From: Gautieria morchelliformis
Lineage: Eukaryota; Basidiomycota; Agaricomycetes; Gomphales; Gomphaceae
Length of the DNA stretch: 64,000 bases
Direction: 5' to 3'
NCBI GenBank assembly: GCA_015179125.1
Contig: WHVA01000452.1
Coordinates: 29,637 to 93,636, forward strand
Under the pieces are notes generated by a model. The model searched no databases and was not told where the DNA came from. It worked only from the letters and a program-made list of their open reading frames with translations. Both the position numbers and the translations under genes were made by a program. This document shows, piece after piece, positions 34,403-45,328 of this stretch. Every line of letters starts with the position of its first letter. The first letter of the stretch is position 1.

Positions 34403-34878
34403 TGTCAAGGGAACACTAATCACACACTGCTTTATCGCAATGTGCTTTATTGCACTGCGCATTATCGCATGCATTATCGCACTGTGCATTATCACAGTGC
34501 ACATTATTGCATGATTTATCGCAGCGTGTCGTTGGTGGCCCCTGAGCTCCTCCTAGCCTTTGGCATCCTTTTGCCTTGTGTTCCGTTTATTTCCCTTCCT
34601 GTTCCGGCCCCTTCCGACATCATTCCTTCCTTATCTGTCCAGCCCTGTTATCACTGGCGTGATTGCTTATGTAACTCGGGCATTCGGTGATCGGGCTAGC
34701 ATGCCTGAGTTTACTTATAGTCGTAGTTATGTGGTGAAGGGGTTCCTTAGAGTTTTCTCTTTGGATCCCCCTTCGCCAGGTATGTCTGTGTCCTGTATAT
34801 AGTTCTCTATCTTACTTTGGATCCCCCTTCGCCAGTTCGCCGCTTGAGTGTAGAGCGTCTGCCTAGGTTGCCCTTATA
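34403..34878 (+). repeat. gypsy-1 3' LTR
   Basis: 476 bp, same ends and internal motifs as 28318-28751; the extra length is an expanded block of TTATCGCACTGTGCA-type palindromic repeats at about 34446-34520. Confidence 0.92.
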
Positions 34879-35060
34879 AAGGCCAGTTCGGCTGAAATAT
34901 TAGGCACAGGAACCTCCTTCTGCTTTTGTTTACTGGTAGGTTTTGCTTTCTTCCTTTTAGGCCCCTCTGATTCCCCCAGCCTCCTAGTGCTGTGAGGCAG
35001 CCCTGGATGCTGAAGTCCCAGGCTGAGTTCATGAAGCCATGTGCAGGGAGATCACATGTG
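34879..35060 (-). pseudogene. disrupted ORF, upstream piece
   Basis: Minus-strand frame HSTRRLGESEGPKRKKAKPT then KQKQKEVPVPNISAEL, with a basic nuclear-localisation-like stretch. It joins in frame with LPPATIIHDD at 28317 once gypsy-1 is removed. Family unknown. Confidence 0.5.
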
Positions 35061-35221
35061 ATCAAAATCCTTTTAGATTGAGATTTGGTTTGCCAATCAC
35101 AAATCTAAGAAGATTTCACAAGGTTGCAAAATCATGGTTTCTTCACTTTTGGTGAGAGATTACTAAAATACATTTCATGATCTGGTTACCGAATGCATGC
35201 TAAATATTTACCAAATATTTA

Positions 35222-35340
35222 TAGTGTTTTTATGTTAAGCTTTCTCAGTCCCAAAAAGTGTGTTTTCTTACAGTTTTTTCCTCTTTTTTTACAATTTTAA
35301 CACACTTTTTGGAATTGAGAAAGTTTCAAAAAAAACACTA
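35222..35340. repeat. fold-back (MITE-like) element
   Basis: Near-palindrome of about 119 bp: TAGTGTTTTTATG..CTTTCTCAG and CCCAAAAAGTGTGTT on the left mirror AACACACTTTTTGG..TTGAGAAAG and AAAAAACACTA on the right, around a T-rich loop. No coding content. Confidence 0.65.
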
Positions 35341-35697
35341 AGAAATTTTGGAAAATCTTTGCAGTCTTTTGAACAGTTTTTCAGACCAGAAAATTTTTCT
35401 ATGCCTCCAGTGACAGTGTATATGTTGCCAACTTCAGTCACAATCCCCACCCAGAAATCAGGTTCAGCACCACAATTGCTTCTACCAGAGCTATTGGACA
35501 GATGATGCTAGACGTGCGCCCAATATTCAATTGTGCTCGCCTTCCTCGTTGACAACTCGTTGCGAATAAGTACAGTAACGACGTTTGCAAGAGGACACGA
35601 AGTAATTCAATGCATCAACGAATAGCAAAACAATGTCGAAACAGATTTCGCTTGAAAAACAGCAGTCAATGATACAAGCATACATCATCCTACACAT
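35341..35697. other. unassigned stretch
   Basis: Spacer between repeat-rich DNA and the gene island. Nothing recognised. Confidence 0.3.
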
Positions 35698-37348
35698 TCA
35701 CCCCATAGTGCCCTGCTGTACACGGAGGGCATTGGTCACCCTCAGCCCCTCCTGTACTGATACTGCCTCCTCGATCTACGCACACATTAGTACGATATAA
35801 GGGACACATCTAACGACTAACCCATGGCATTTCAAAGAACTGACTGTTCTTCAGATCCTCTTCACGCACACCTTGTTCATTTCCAAGTACAACATCCAAA
35901 TCGCGCGACTGACTCTCGAGCCACGTCTGCACAAACGTTCGAGGGTCTGCCGCAAACGCGCTCAGAAAGTCGAGCTTTGTCTTCGAAGAACGAATGGATT
36001 GGGCAGCTATCGCAATCTGAGACAATATACTTTTCATGACTTGTCAAAATGCCATAATCGCTGTGCGCACCTCTTCGTCAAGGGCTGAGAGTCGCTTGAT
36101 ATTCTCGCCTGGAGCATGTACGGCAGTCATTTTTGCCTTGAGAGCGGCATCATCCATGGCGATTTCGATGTCAAATGCTTGCATACCAGTACCATTTTCG
36201 GGGTCCACACTGTGAGAAAAGATAAGTGACAATCATGGGGCCATCGGCGGACATACTTGATTGTGTAAGGGAGCATAATGGGGTCTACAGGTTTCAAACA
36301 TCGATTCACGATTTCTGGCAGCTGCTGAAAAGTGACTTGATCCAATCCGAATATCTAGACCAGTAACCGTGAGAACAAGCTCACAGGACTTGAATTAGTG
36401 ACTTACTGGTCTCAGCTTGGCGTCGGGGCGAATAATCCTCCGGTCTACTTTATCTTGCAGCCCATTAACCTTGATATAATGCCACAAGGCCGTGATGATC
36501 CCGGTTCGTGTGTCCTCTTTCATATCAAGAATATTGATCAATGGATCCACGAGTTTGTATCGTTCTGGAATTCGTTTTAGGTGAATGAGAACACGAGCTG
36601 TTACGGGCACATCTCCACGTCGCTTGATTTGGAACCCGTCCTGGTCGGCATGAGCACCCGTACCTCGCCACTAGGAGAATGGGTCAGAAACTCGTAAATG
36701 GAGCCTGATAAGGTGCACCTCGGCGATGTTCCCATCTGAATAGATGGCTGGATCACGGTCAAACTCTATGACAATGCCTTTCAAGAATGAAGTGAATTTC
36801 CGCGGGGGAATACGTGAGATGGCGTTAGCCTGTGACAATATACTTAGTGGCATATGTAACACAATTATCGCAACAACTCACGGTATCTAGCAGTCGACCC
36901 TCGACCTTAAATGTCCATGATGGGATGCCCTGTCCAGAAGCAAAATCAAGCGAATTTATGCCGGCTGAAGATAGACCAGGGACTTCTGCGCCAGATTGCC
37001 ACGGTTGTCCTTCTACTGAATGAGACAAGAAAACACGCAATGTCCTTGGTACCTGCTGAAGTTCAGCTGACTACGGTGTCGCCACCAAAGTCACTGACCA
37101 TTGAAACCTTGACAAATGCATCCTGTATTTCCATCTTCTTCCTGCTCATTGTCCAGTCGAGCTTCCGTTCCATCTCAAGGAGGTCTGTGTACAGGCGTGA
37201 TTCGTCGAACTCATGTAGAGTTGAAGGTAGGGTCTTGTCCGTGAGCTTCCGACGCCTAAAAAGTTTCACATTAGATACCACGCTAACAATTGAGGAATGT
37301 GGCGCACTTTGCTGCCTTTGGTGCCTCCATTCCAGCTGCAGCGTTCAT
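35698..37348 (-). CDS. ssr3: SWI/SNF complex subunit, BAF60/Ssr3 (SWIB domain)
   Basis: Nuclear chromatin-remodelling subunit related to SMARCD/BAF60, yeast Swp73/Rsc6-type and fission yeast Ssr3. Exon 1 starts MNAAAGMEAPKAAK (37348-37308). A 52-bp intron (37256-37307) joins exactly to RRKLTDKTLPSTLHEFDESRL, followed by LLEMERKLDWTMSRKKMEIQD, typical of the family N-terminal half. Then come SFLKGIVIEFDRDPAIYSDGN, RVLIHLKRIPERYKL and the SWIB domain DMKEDTRTGIITALWHYIKV with IIRPDAKLRPV. The C-terminal part reads ILSQIAIAAQSIRSSKTKLD, FVQTWLESQSRDLDVV and FFEMPWVS, then a last exon ends at the TGA 35698-35700. About six or seven short introns. No lesion was seen, so the gene looks functional. 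Confidence 0.9.
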
Positions 37349-37735
37349 GGTTTGAAGGTAGAGCGTCTAAAGACGCTCATGAGTAAACGTCTATTAGTCA
37401 CGTTGGTAGCAGTAAGTATGCGGAACTAAGTAATTACTTTACTATAACAAAATATTAAAGCCCATATCGAGAGATCTAGATATTTTTGAGGGTAAGGAAG
37501 GTATGGGAGCGCGTGCCTTACTTATGCCGTCTTAGCTGACCTCAACATTCCTGGCCGGCGACATCGAATGGTCTGGTACACCCTAGGCGCTTCGAAGCTA
37601 TCCTCTCCGGGGGCACATATGATATATATATCCCGAATGTCAGCGCTTCCACTGAGCACTATTTATAAAGCATACCCACACCGCAGTGCTCTTCAGTTAA
37701 GGCTCTGACCATCTCGACACCTTGATCTGCCCCAG
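37349..37735. promoter_or_regulatory. shared divergent promoter region
   Basis: 387 bp between the start codons of the minus-strand Ssr3 gene and the plus-strand hydrolase. TATTTATAAAGC near 37660 is a possible TATA box for the hydrolase, about 75 bp before its ATG. Co-regulation is possible but not shown. Confidence 0.45.
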
Positions 37736-39097
37736 ATGGCTCCCGTACGTATCATACGCTGTCATTAGTTCTTTGTTTAGAACACTGATTTAATGGCATG
37801 CTAATAGTTTCCCTCCCCGGCACATCGGTCACTTGATGCGATCCCTGCCACTGCAGAAATTAGGAAGATCTATCCTCGAGACTTTTTCCCAAATCGTATG
37901 AATCAACGCTTCAAGTCCCTTGTTCCTTGTCTTTACCAATCACCTATTAGCAAACACCGTCCGTCTGCCGTTGGGTAGGACAACATATTGGCTATTTGGT
38001 CCTGAACATGGTCCAAAGGTACTACTACATTACGGTTCTAGGCGCTTTTACCAATAAACCTGTTGTAGGTGGTACTTGTACATGGCATCTCTTCGCCTTC
38101 GTTGGTATGGGCGTACATCGCCCCATTCCTGGCTGAAAATGGATTTAGGGTTCTTGCATACGGTGCATCAGTTTTCACCTTTTATAGCTGGATAGCTCAT
38201 GTCGTGAAACAGATCTCTTCGGAAGAGGATATAGTGAAGCCCCAGAAACCGTTTACAATGCCGATCTTTACACGACCCAACTGGCACTCCTCCTTCAGCA
38301 TGTGCAGTTTGCGAGTGCGCATGTTATCGGAATGTCCATGGTGATCCACCTGTTTCACCATATTGCAGTTTCTGACGTCGGCTCTTATCCAGGGTGGCGG
38401 TATTGCTGGAGCTTTTGCCGCGACATTTCCCAATCTCGTGACTGAAAAGGTCGTGTTCATAGCTTCTGCAGGCCAAATGGAGGTATGAGCCCGGACATCT
38501 TGCATGTGAATTTACATGCAGAGCACTGCATAACCGTTTGTCAAGGCTGCCAGTGTGCCCCAAGTGACACCTCAGTCACTCGCGGTAATGTCGCCTCCGA
38601 GATAGAGACCTCTCCTGATCCTGACAGCTTCGCCAGGCCATGTCGAATGCCGTGGCAGAACCAGTGGGCCTCACGCCACAGGTTTGCACATTTAGTGGCC
38701 ACCAAAGGACACAATCTAATTATTGGAGTCAGTTGCGGAAATTGCAGGCGGAGTGTCTTCCAGGGTATCTGCAAGCTATAAAGTCTTCTATCGAGCATGG
38801 TCCACTTCGTGACATGGATAACGCCTTTAAGGCTATAGCTGAGACCCCTCGCTTGAAGTGTCTCATCATTCACGTGTGTCCCTTCTATACATTTTTTTTC
38901 AACATCCCCTTGAGTTTTGATTTGGTCTGCAGGGCACCAGTGACGCCACTGTACATTTCAGGTTCGGAGAGAAAATCAAATCGTTGCTTCCCGCAGCCGA
39001 CTTCCTTCCTGTCGAGGGAGCGGATCACGACCTGATTATCGCAGATAAATATTATGAGCAAGTTCGAGTCGCGATATTGAAGTTCCTGCAAGGCTGA
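37736..39097 (+). CDS. alpha/beta-hydrolase fold protein
   Basis: Predicted serine hydrolase of unknown substrate. Exon 1 is only ATGGCTCCC before a GTACGT donor; the next exon gives FPSPAHRSLDAIPATAEIRK. RLPLGRTTYWLFGPEHGPK is followed, after an intron, by VVLVHGISSPSLVWAYIAPF with the oxyanion HG motif. The nucleophile elbow GMSMGG (Ser) is split by an intron near 38341. GTSDATV supplies the acid and GADHDL the catalytic His near the C-terminus; stop TGA 39095-39097. The triad order and spacing fit the family and no frame break was found. The first coding exons and the region 38470-38640 are the least certain. Confidence 0.82.
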
Positions 39098-40382
39098 TGT
39101 CAGGTAAATCAATGATCTTCGCTGACCTTTCGCGATCATTTAGAGCTGCTTTTGAACAGAATTAAGCTTCAAAAGCAGGTTTGTCTTGGTATGTAGGATA
39201 AAGATTTGGTTTCAATGAATCCCCTCCACCGATTTCCCAAAGGCTGGCACATCTCCCAGCATAAGGTCAAAGAACAGAATACCACGTGCACAAGCACGAC
39301 AAAGGAATATCACCTCTGATAAGGACTGCAGCAGCGCATACATACGTTCGCGTGGCCGAATTTATTCTGTGCGGGGATAGGTACGTCAACGTCTTTGGTA
39401 CTGCGAGATAGTGAAGGCGAGGGGAAATGAGAACCGGCCTGTACGCCAACGCACTGTACGAAGGCAGCGAAAGGGAGCTTTCAGTAATTGATGCCAGGCC
39501 GACTTCAACAGCCGAGGTTGGTCACATTCGTCGGAGCCCGGAGGCTTACGAGCACATGTTGGCCTACCACTGACCATCGGGAAAACCGCGGTGGTGGTGT
39601 GACATCGTCACGACTTGACACTTGTGACAATGGCTATACCGGGAATACGCACTATGGTATCGATGCCAATAGATTGTATTCTAGTCTCATAGTGGTAGAT
39701 CATGGCAAGCCGCGTGGCATCTTTATGTCTTGTGATAAAAAGGGTATATTTCTGGCCGCACTATGCTCATGTAATATCACTGCTGCAATTCCGAATTTCC
39801 GATGCGCGCCGAGTCATAGATGTTCATCAAAGGCCAGAAGAAGGGAGCGATGAGTTGTGATGCATGATGCATGATGAGGCGTACTTGTGAGTCTGTTCGG
39901 ATTCGTCATGTGGTTCCCATTATCATCAGTAGGGCTCGGCGCCGTACCGTATACGTGTACGTACGACCACATTACGGTCTCATCCGTAATGTATCCGTAC
40001 CGTACGTTGGGCTGCCGGAACGCTCGACGGTACGGGTACGGCCGCGGTCATACGGCGGTCATACGGAACATATGGGGTATATTGTCAAAGGTAAGGAACA
40101 GTAGCTGTACTCGAGTCGAATCCTCACTTGCCTTGCCATTTCTGCGTGCCTTCCCCACCACACACCCCCAGCCAGTACATGGCTCGGCGATGGAGCCCAT
40201 GCCAATGAATGCTCCCTGGGAGGCAACGGGCTCCATCGCCGAGGCACCCGTGACTATGTCCTAATGTCAATGCTCTTACATAAATCCGGCTAGCCCTCCT
40301 GTGCTCGCTCCTCACACCAGTGTGTTGCATTGCATTGAAGCACGGTCCCTGCCTGTCTGCTTGTCAGAGCCGTCTCTCAGTC
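39098..40382. other. intergenic region with CGTAC-rich segment and inverted-repeat arm
   Basis: No gene recognised. 39812-39928 is the inverted partner of 47895-48031 and contains a GATGCATGATGCATGATGAGG run. 39940-40075 is rich in CGTACGGT and CCGTAC words, resembling the monomers of the satellite at 53.5-54.7 kb. Confidence 0.5.
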
Positions 40383-40994
40383 ATGCCGATCAGCTGTTCA
40401 GGGTGCCATCGCACATTCGTTCGGCAGTCAGACCACGGCAAACATGAGCGCAAATGTGCTCCTGTGCGTGCCGCCCTTTATGAAACAGAGAAGCGTCTTG
40501 GACTCGGGAAGCGTCGCCGCTCGCGTAGATCCCGTTCTCCACATAATGCAAAGCGGTCTAAGTTGGACAAGGGGTCGGCAGCTCCGCGAAATGCTGTATT
40601 GGCAGTGGAGGTAAGTGTTGTCATTTCCCAGGCCTGCTGGATGCCTGAATAACCTGTCACTTAGATGCCAGAATCAAGTACTACGGGGCGGCTCCGGGGG
40701 GAGCCAATATCAGAACCGTATGTGGATGCAGCAGGGCACACCGACGGTTCACTTCCAAACCTTCCACGCGACCTTCCACACGTGGAAGGTCTGAATGTGA
40801 GCACAGGCGAAATGGCAACGGATCGAGGCATGCCCAAGAAGAGGCTTGCTCCCAAGCTGCGCCAAGATGTGCTGCCCGATGGACCGGCTCCACTACCCTC
40901 TCCCATACAGCCACCCATCGAGGAGATCGACGACACTGGCATTGTTGGTCCACGTCAGCTAGCTGTCCGGCGGACCCCGTCCGGCAAAATCTGA
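40383..40994 (+). CDS. small zinc-finger protein with nuclear localisation signal
   Basis: Two exons (40383-40610 and 40665-40994) joined by a GTAAGT...CTTAG intron of 54 bp in phase 0 give an open 185-residue protein. Residues about 5-25 form a C2HC-type finger, CSGCHRTFVRQSDHGKHERK then Cys. Residues about 40-60 are strongly basic (GKRRRSRRSRSPHNAKRSK), a likely nuclear signal. The C-terminal half is Pro-rich and ends in VRRTPSGKI. The layout, including that last motif, resembles the N-terminal part of Plavaka/CACTA-like transposon ORFs of basidiomycetes, so it may be a truncated or domesticated piece. It could also be an ordinary orphan gene. Confidence 0.55.
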
Positions 40995-41397
40995 ATGTGG
41001 AATGTAACTGGGGCCAGTTAGTTACGGCCAGCTTGTCCTTTGTGTAACAAACAAAACCCACACCTAATCCTCCTGGCATGAACCATAACCCTGGCTCTTT
41101 TGTTCCCCCTTGTGCTGTACATGTAAATTTTAAAAAGACGTCCTTTGGACATTTTTAATTTTGACTAGACTGTTCGAAGTGCCGACTTACTGGCCGGCAA
41201 CCATGAACAGTCCTAAAGAGCTATATACATTACATTGTCCGGCATAATTGCATCATCATTGACGTTGTGTACAATATATCTAGAAATATTGGCCAGCCTT
41301 CGGCAGTGCCCAATAGAAGATTTGAGCGGCATATATCCACTAGGAGGAAGTCCATACCACACGTCGTGACGGTGGGTAGTGCTATTTTCGACGAAGT
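40995..41397. other. spacer
   Basis: Region between two convergent genes; an imperfect hairpin TTTTAAAAAGACGTCC / GGACATTTTTAATTTT near 41127-41160 could act as a 3'-end element. Nothing else recognised. Confidence 0.3.
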
Positions 41398-43588
41398 TCA
41401 TGCGAAGCGGACCTTCTCCCCGGGGCGACCCTCAGACAATAATACCACAGCCTTCCGATGAACGATCAATTAAACGTGCAAACGTGCGAAGGAGACATGT
41501 CACGCACATATTTTCCACTGATTTTCCACCCCGGCTCTTCTTTGTCCAGCTTGTCTGCGACTGCGTCACTAGGCAGACCTACCACGACATCCGACTGGCC
41601 ATGCAGCGCTTGCAATAAACAAAATGGTATGTTGCGGGGAGGAGAAGGCACGCACCTTGATTGTCCTTAACGAACATACCCTGGGTGCGCCCGCAGAGCT
41701 CGCCATGGGACCGATGGCAACGTCAAAGGGCGTGCTGGCAGGTGCGGCGCAGTCGTACGTCAGCTTTCGGTGATTGAGATCACCTTTAAAGATGACAAGG
41801 TCTGCTTGCGAAAGATGCAAGAAGAGATCGGGCGCTTCTGTGTGCAAATCCCACTACCGAGGGTGGATGACAATATGCTCGAATGAGTTATGGACAGAGA
41901 CAACAAGCAAAGCCTTAACGCACGTAGGTGTACCCGGTGCACCAGAACGGGTGCTGTTCGTACACCCATTTACCCTCCTTCACGTATTGCTGTGCGCAGT
42001 AACACATCGACATCAACGAACTCGGTCGGAAAAAAAAGTTACGCACCTTCCACCTCTGACCCAACCTTCTTAGACTTTCAAGTTCGATCTCACTCGCATG
42101 AGGGAAGAGTTGACCGTAGACCATCGAATTCAGCAGCCACTGCCAGTCCTTGCTCGTGACATCCGAAACGAACCATGCAAAGCGCTTGCCGTGGAAGCGC
42201 ACTTGTGAGGCAATGCCGGACTGCAGAAGGTAGTCGGCTGAAAAACGTAGACATAGGCTGGGGGAGAGAGGATTAATAGTCTCGACGTGGACGCACCGTA
42301 CACACAGTCGCAGTACAGCTCGAATCCAGCATTGTCCAGCACGAAGTCGATACGCCCGCCCTTTATATCTTTCACGGTATCCCAGAGCTCTGAGAGATGG
42401 TTTCCAAGGATGCTAATGGCGAGAATTTGTCGTTAGTTGGTCCGCATGTATTGTAATGAAAGTCCATTCGTACTTCTTTTCGGTTGCAGCGAGGTGATCA
42501 CCACCAGTGCTTTGAAGGCTCTTGATCTGCTCTTCGGTCATGTTGATAAGAAGCGAAAGGTCTGTTGAATTTCCCCACAAGCACACTGACCATATATACG
42601 TGTCAAAAACGTCGTGGCGAAGAAAAAGACTTATGGCGGTACTGACCCTGCGTCAACTCAAGGAACATCAGTCGCTCCTTCTCCAGCTGTTGTTCCTCAG
42701 AAAGATCAGAACAATGGGTGAAAGGCTCTACGAAGCGTGTGGAAAGCTCAAACACGGCGTCAGAGGAACGCGAAAATGTATCGCATTTTTGGCGAGTAAA
42801 GACATCGTAATTCTAAACGGGGCTTTAGCAGACTGGGACCAGGCGAGTGGGAAACACTAACCTGCCAATACTTGGATATGCTGAAGCACTCATGGAGTCG
42901 GCGGTACTTATATGCTTCCGCGAAGAGCCATGGGGCATTCATGAAATCCTTTCCTGTGAACACCAACGAAATGATTAATCGAACAGAGTGAGCTAATGAC
43001 CAAACGTGCCTTGAAAGTATTTGGCAATTTCTTTATTCCAGAGCGCGACGTCACCTTCGCCATCGTCAATAATGGGCCTAAGCTTGCGATTCTGGCTGGA
43101 GCAAGATGTTATTTGTGGTATATTTGAAAGAGTTCCGCACAAACCTTAGGTCTTGCATCAGAGTCCCCATGCGATTTACGCATGCCACAAGGTCTATGAT
43201 TTCGTCCTCGTCTGACACCGTATTAAGCGTTTGGACAGCGTCCTCGATGGCCTTGCCAAGGATAGTGGGCAGGCGGACACCCATCGTCGCCTGCAGGGTC
43301 TAAGTAACGAATGGCAGCGCGGATTGGAACGTACGTGTGCAAAGGAGTATTCGTGATAACCACGGTACGCTGGCCACGGTGGGTTATTGGGGTCGATCTA
43401 AACCAGAGGAGACATCAGTCGTAGCTACTAGCAGCGAAAAAGGAACTTAACTTAGTCGGCGTCATAGGATACGTCGGCCGTATTTCTTTCTTCGCGGGCA
43501 GGTTTCCCAGATGCAGCGTGACTCTAGATGGAGTATTTCCCTCGGCACCTGCCTTGACGGCGCCATTGGGCATGAGGGTCGCAGACAT
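41398..43588 (-). CDS. DUF89/ARMT1-like damage-control phosphatase
   Basis: Metal-dependent phosphatase of the DUF89 family, thought to remove damaged or excess phosphometabolites in the cytosol. Start MSATLMPNGAVKAGAEG at 43588; GVRLPTILGKAIEDAVQTL and DEIIDLVACVNRMGTLMQDL follow. Middle exons include GGRIDFVLDNAGFELYCD, which carries the Asp-Asn metal ligands, and FAWFVSDVTSKDWQWLLN. Later exons give LGQRWK, LSQADLVIFKGDLNHRKL with a further metal-binding Asp, then SDVVVGLPSDAVADKLDKEE and WKISGKY. The last exon AVVLLSEGRPGEKVRFA ends at TGA 41398-41400. About nine short introns; no lesion seen. Confidence 0.88.
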
Positions 43589-44671
43589 GGTGAATAGGCT
43601 TCACAGAGAATAGGGCACGTTCGTACTTAAAGGTAGAAGATTATTTAGCGCTTGTAGCAGCGGAGAATGAGAGTGGCTGAAGGCCATATCGATCTCTTGA
43701 CTTTTATTCATATGGACCTGAGCAGACGTCATACATCACGTGATTGGGGCATGTGCATGTGACCCACGTGACCTGATCTGCTCCAGATTGGCTGCCAGAT
43801 TCGCCGGTCCCTGGCAAAACCCATATGGAATCAACACTTGCGGCAACCATGCGCCAATGAAGGCTCTTTCTGCGTATACCCTCCTGCAAAGCTGAGGACC
43901 AAGGACGCTCCGGCTGGCATTGCGGACGCGCGTGCCCGGCGTATGCCCGCGGGGCGCCATGCCAACGTTGCCCACCTGTGCGGCTATGCCAACTTGAGAC
44001 GGGCGGTGGAATATCTAGGCCGGTACACCACCTTAAGGAATCTTGAGGTGAATTTTTCTCCACGTACTGGAAATAGCCGCTTGACGATGCATGATGGTCG
44101 GGATTTGCAGGGTTTTACTGGAGGTAGCTACGGATTTAGACTCGTAAACTTTGGATCGAGGCAGACAACCCGTGTTGTATCGCGGAGGTTTCATGGATGC
44201 GCTTGACAGGGCATGTTTATGTTTCCGTGTACTCCAGCTCGGAGACAACCCTGACCGCTGAGTGGCTATAGTGACTCCAGATCCCCACATTCCCAAAGCG
44301 CCAAACTGGCCCCGTAACTAGCGAGAGTTTGGCCACCTACCCATCTGATTTGGTTGCAGCGCGCTCGTTAAGCAGGAATCGGAATTATTGTGATGGTCAT
44401 GATGAGATTATTGTGAAAGTAGGCCATTCGATTTTTTAGCCAGTCCGCTACTTGCGCTAATTCTGTGAAAGATCAATATCAGGCGACTATAGACGGCTGA
44501 CTCGGCTATGGAAGAAGAAAGCAGTAGAAGCCTCTCAGCAGGATACAACTTGACACGAAGGAAGCTGAGCTACAAATGCTGCTATGCATGTTCGTGCCAC
44601 ACGAGAACTTAATTACCCAGTGTGTAGATCCTCCTATGGATATTTACGCTAACCGCTTGCAGTAACACTGG
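43589..44671. other. unassigned stretch
   Basis: Frames here (e.g. 43704-44063 minus, 43838-44206 plus) overlap each other and lack motifs. No supported gene. Confidence 0.35.
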
Positions 44672-44800
44672 CACCTGCTTGTGGGGGCGATGCTCTGGCA
44701 CGATAATTCACGGACACCTGCGTGTGGGGGCGATGCCCTGGCGCGATATTTCATGGACGCCTGCTTGTAGGGGTGATGCTCTGACTCGATAATTCATGGA
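44672..44800. repeat. 43-bp tandem repeat, three units
   Basis: Units 44672-44714, 44715-44757 and 44758-44800, each of the form CACCTGCTTGTGGGGGCGAT...AATTCACGGA with a few changes. Confidence 0.85.
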
Positions 44801-45328
44801 CGTCCTGGTAGAAGGCACATTTGTTTATTGTCGACCGAGACCGCCGTCGACTTGGAAGTCGACGCCATCAGGCCGTACAGCCTCCCCGGGCCACCGTCCG
44901 AATTCGATCACGCATAGCTATCATCCGGTGTCACAGCCGAGGAATATCAACTCTGATGGCTGCTGTGAAATTGTATTGCAGACAGCTACTGGCCACTGGC
45001 CCGCACAATGTCAGTGGTGTACGTATGTACTCACGTGGAGAAAACCGGTGAGTCTCGCATAGTCGTGAGTGAGCCTCGCAAATAATTTTAGATCGTTTAA
45101 TTATCACGAAAATTTGATACTATTTACTTGCTCTCCAGTGTTTTACTCACCAGGGTCCAGGGACGAAGTTGAACAATGTACTCTCGATACCAAACATAGA
45201 CCCTGATCGTGCTCAGCTAGCGCGAATACATTACTCAACGAGGCCTGCTACATTGATGTTTATACATTACGAAGGCGAGCTGCTATTTTCTATTCGCACA
45301 CCGTTGATATTATAAAAGAATATCGAAA
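44801..45328. other. unassigned stretch
   Basis: Downstream of the minus-strand kinase-like gene. No motif-bearing frame. Confidence 0.3.

Larger units (their letters stand above)
28318..34878 (+). mobile_element. gypsy-1: chromodomain Ty3/gypsy retrotransposon, inactive
   Basis: Full-length element: 5' LTR 28318-28751, Gag, Pol (protease remnant, RT, RNase H, integrase) ending in a chromodomain, 3' LTR 34403-34878, with a perfect target duplication AAGGC (28313-28317 and 34879-34883). A solo LTR (30571-31221) is nested in Pol. LTR ends are TGTCAAGG...CCCTTATA; the final TA replaces the CA seen in gypsy-2. The LTRs are nearly identical apart from about 42 extra bases of TTATCGCAC-type repeats in the 3' LTR, so the copy is young although Pol is full of stops. 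Confidence 0.95.

Noticed and set aside
43704..44206. Overlapping frames of about 120 codons on both strands
   Set aside because: They overlap in antisense, have no motifs and no splice-supported extension.
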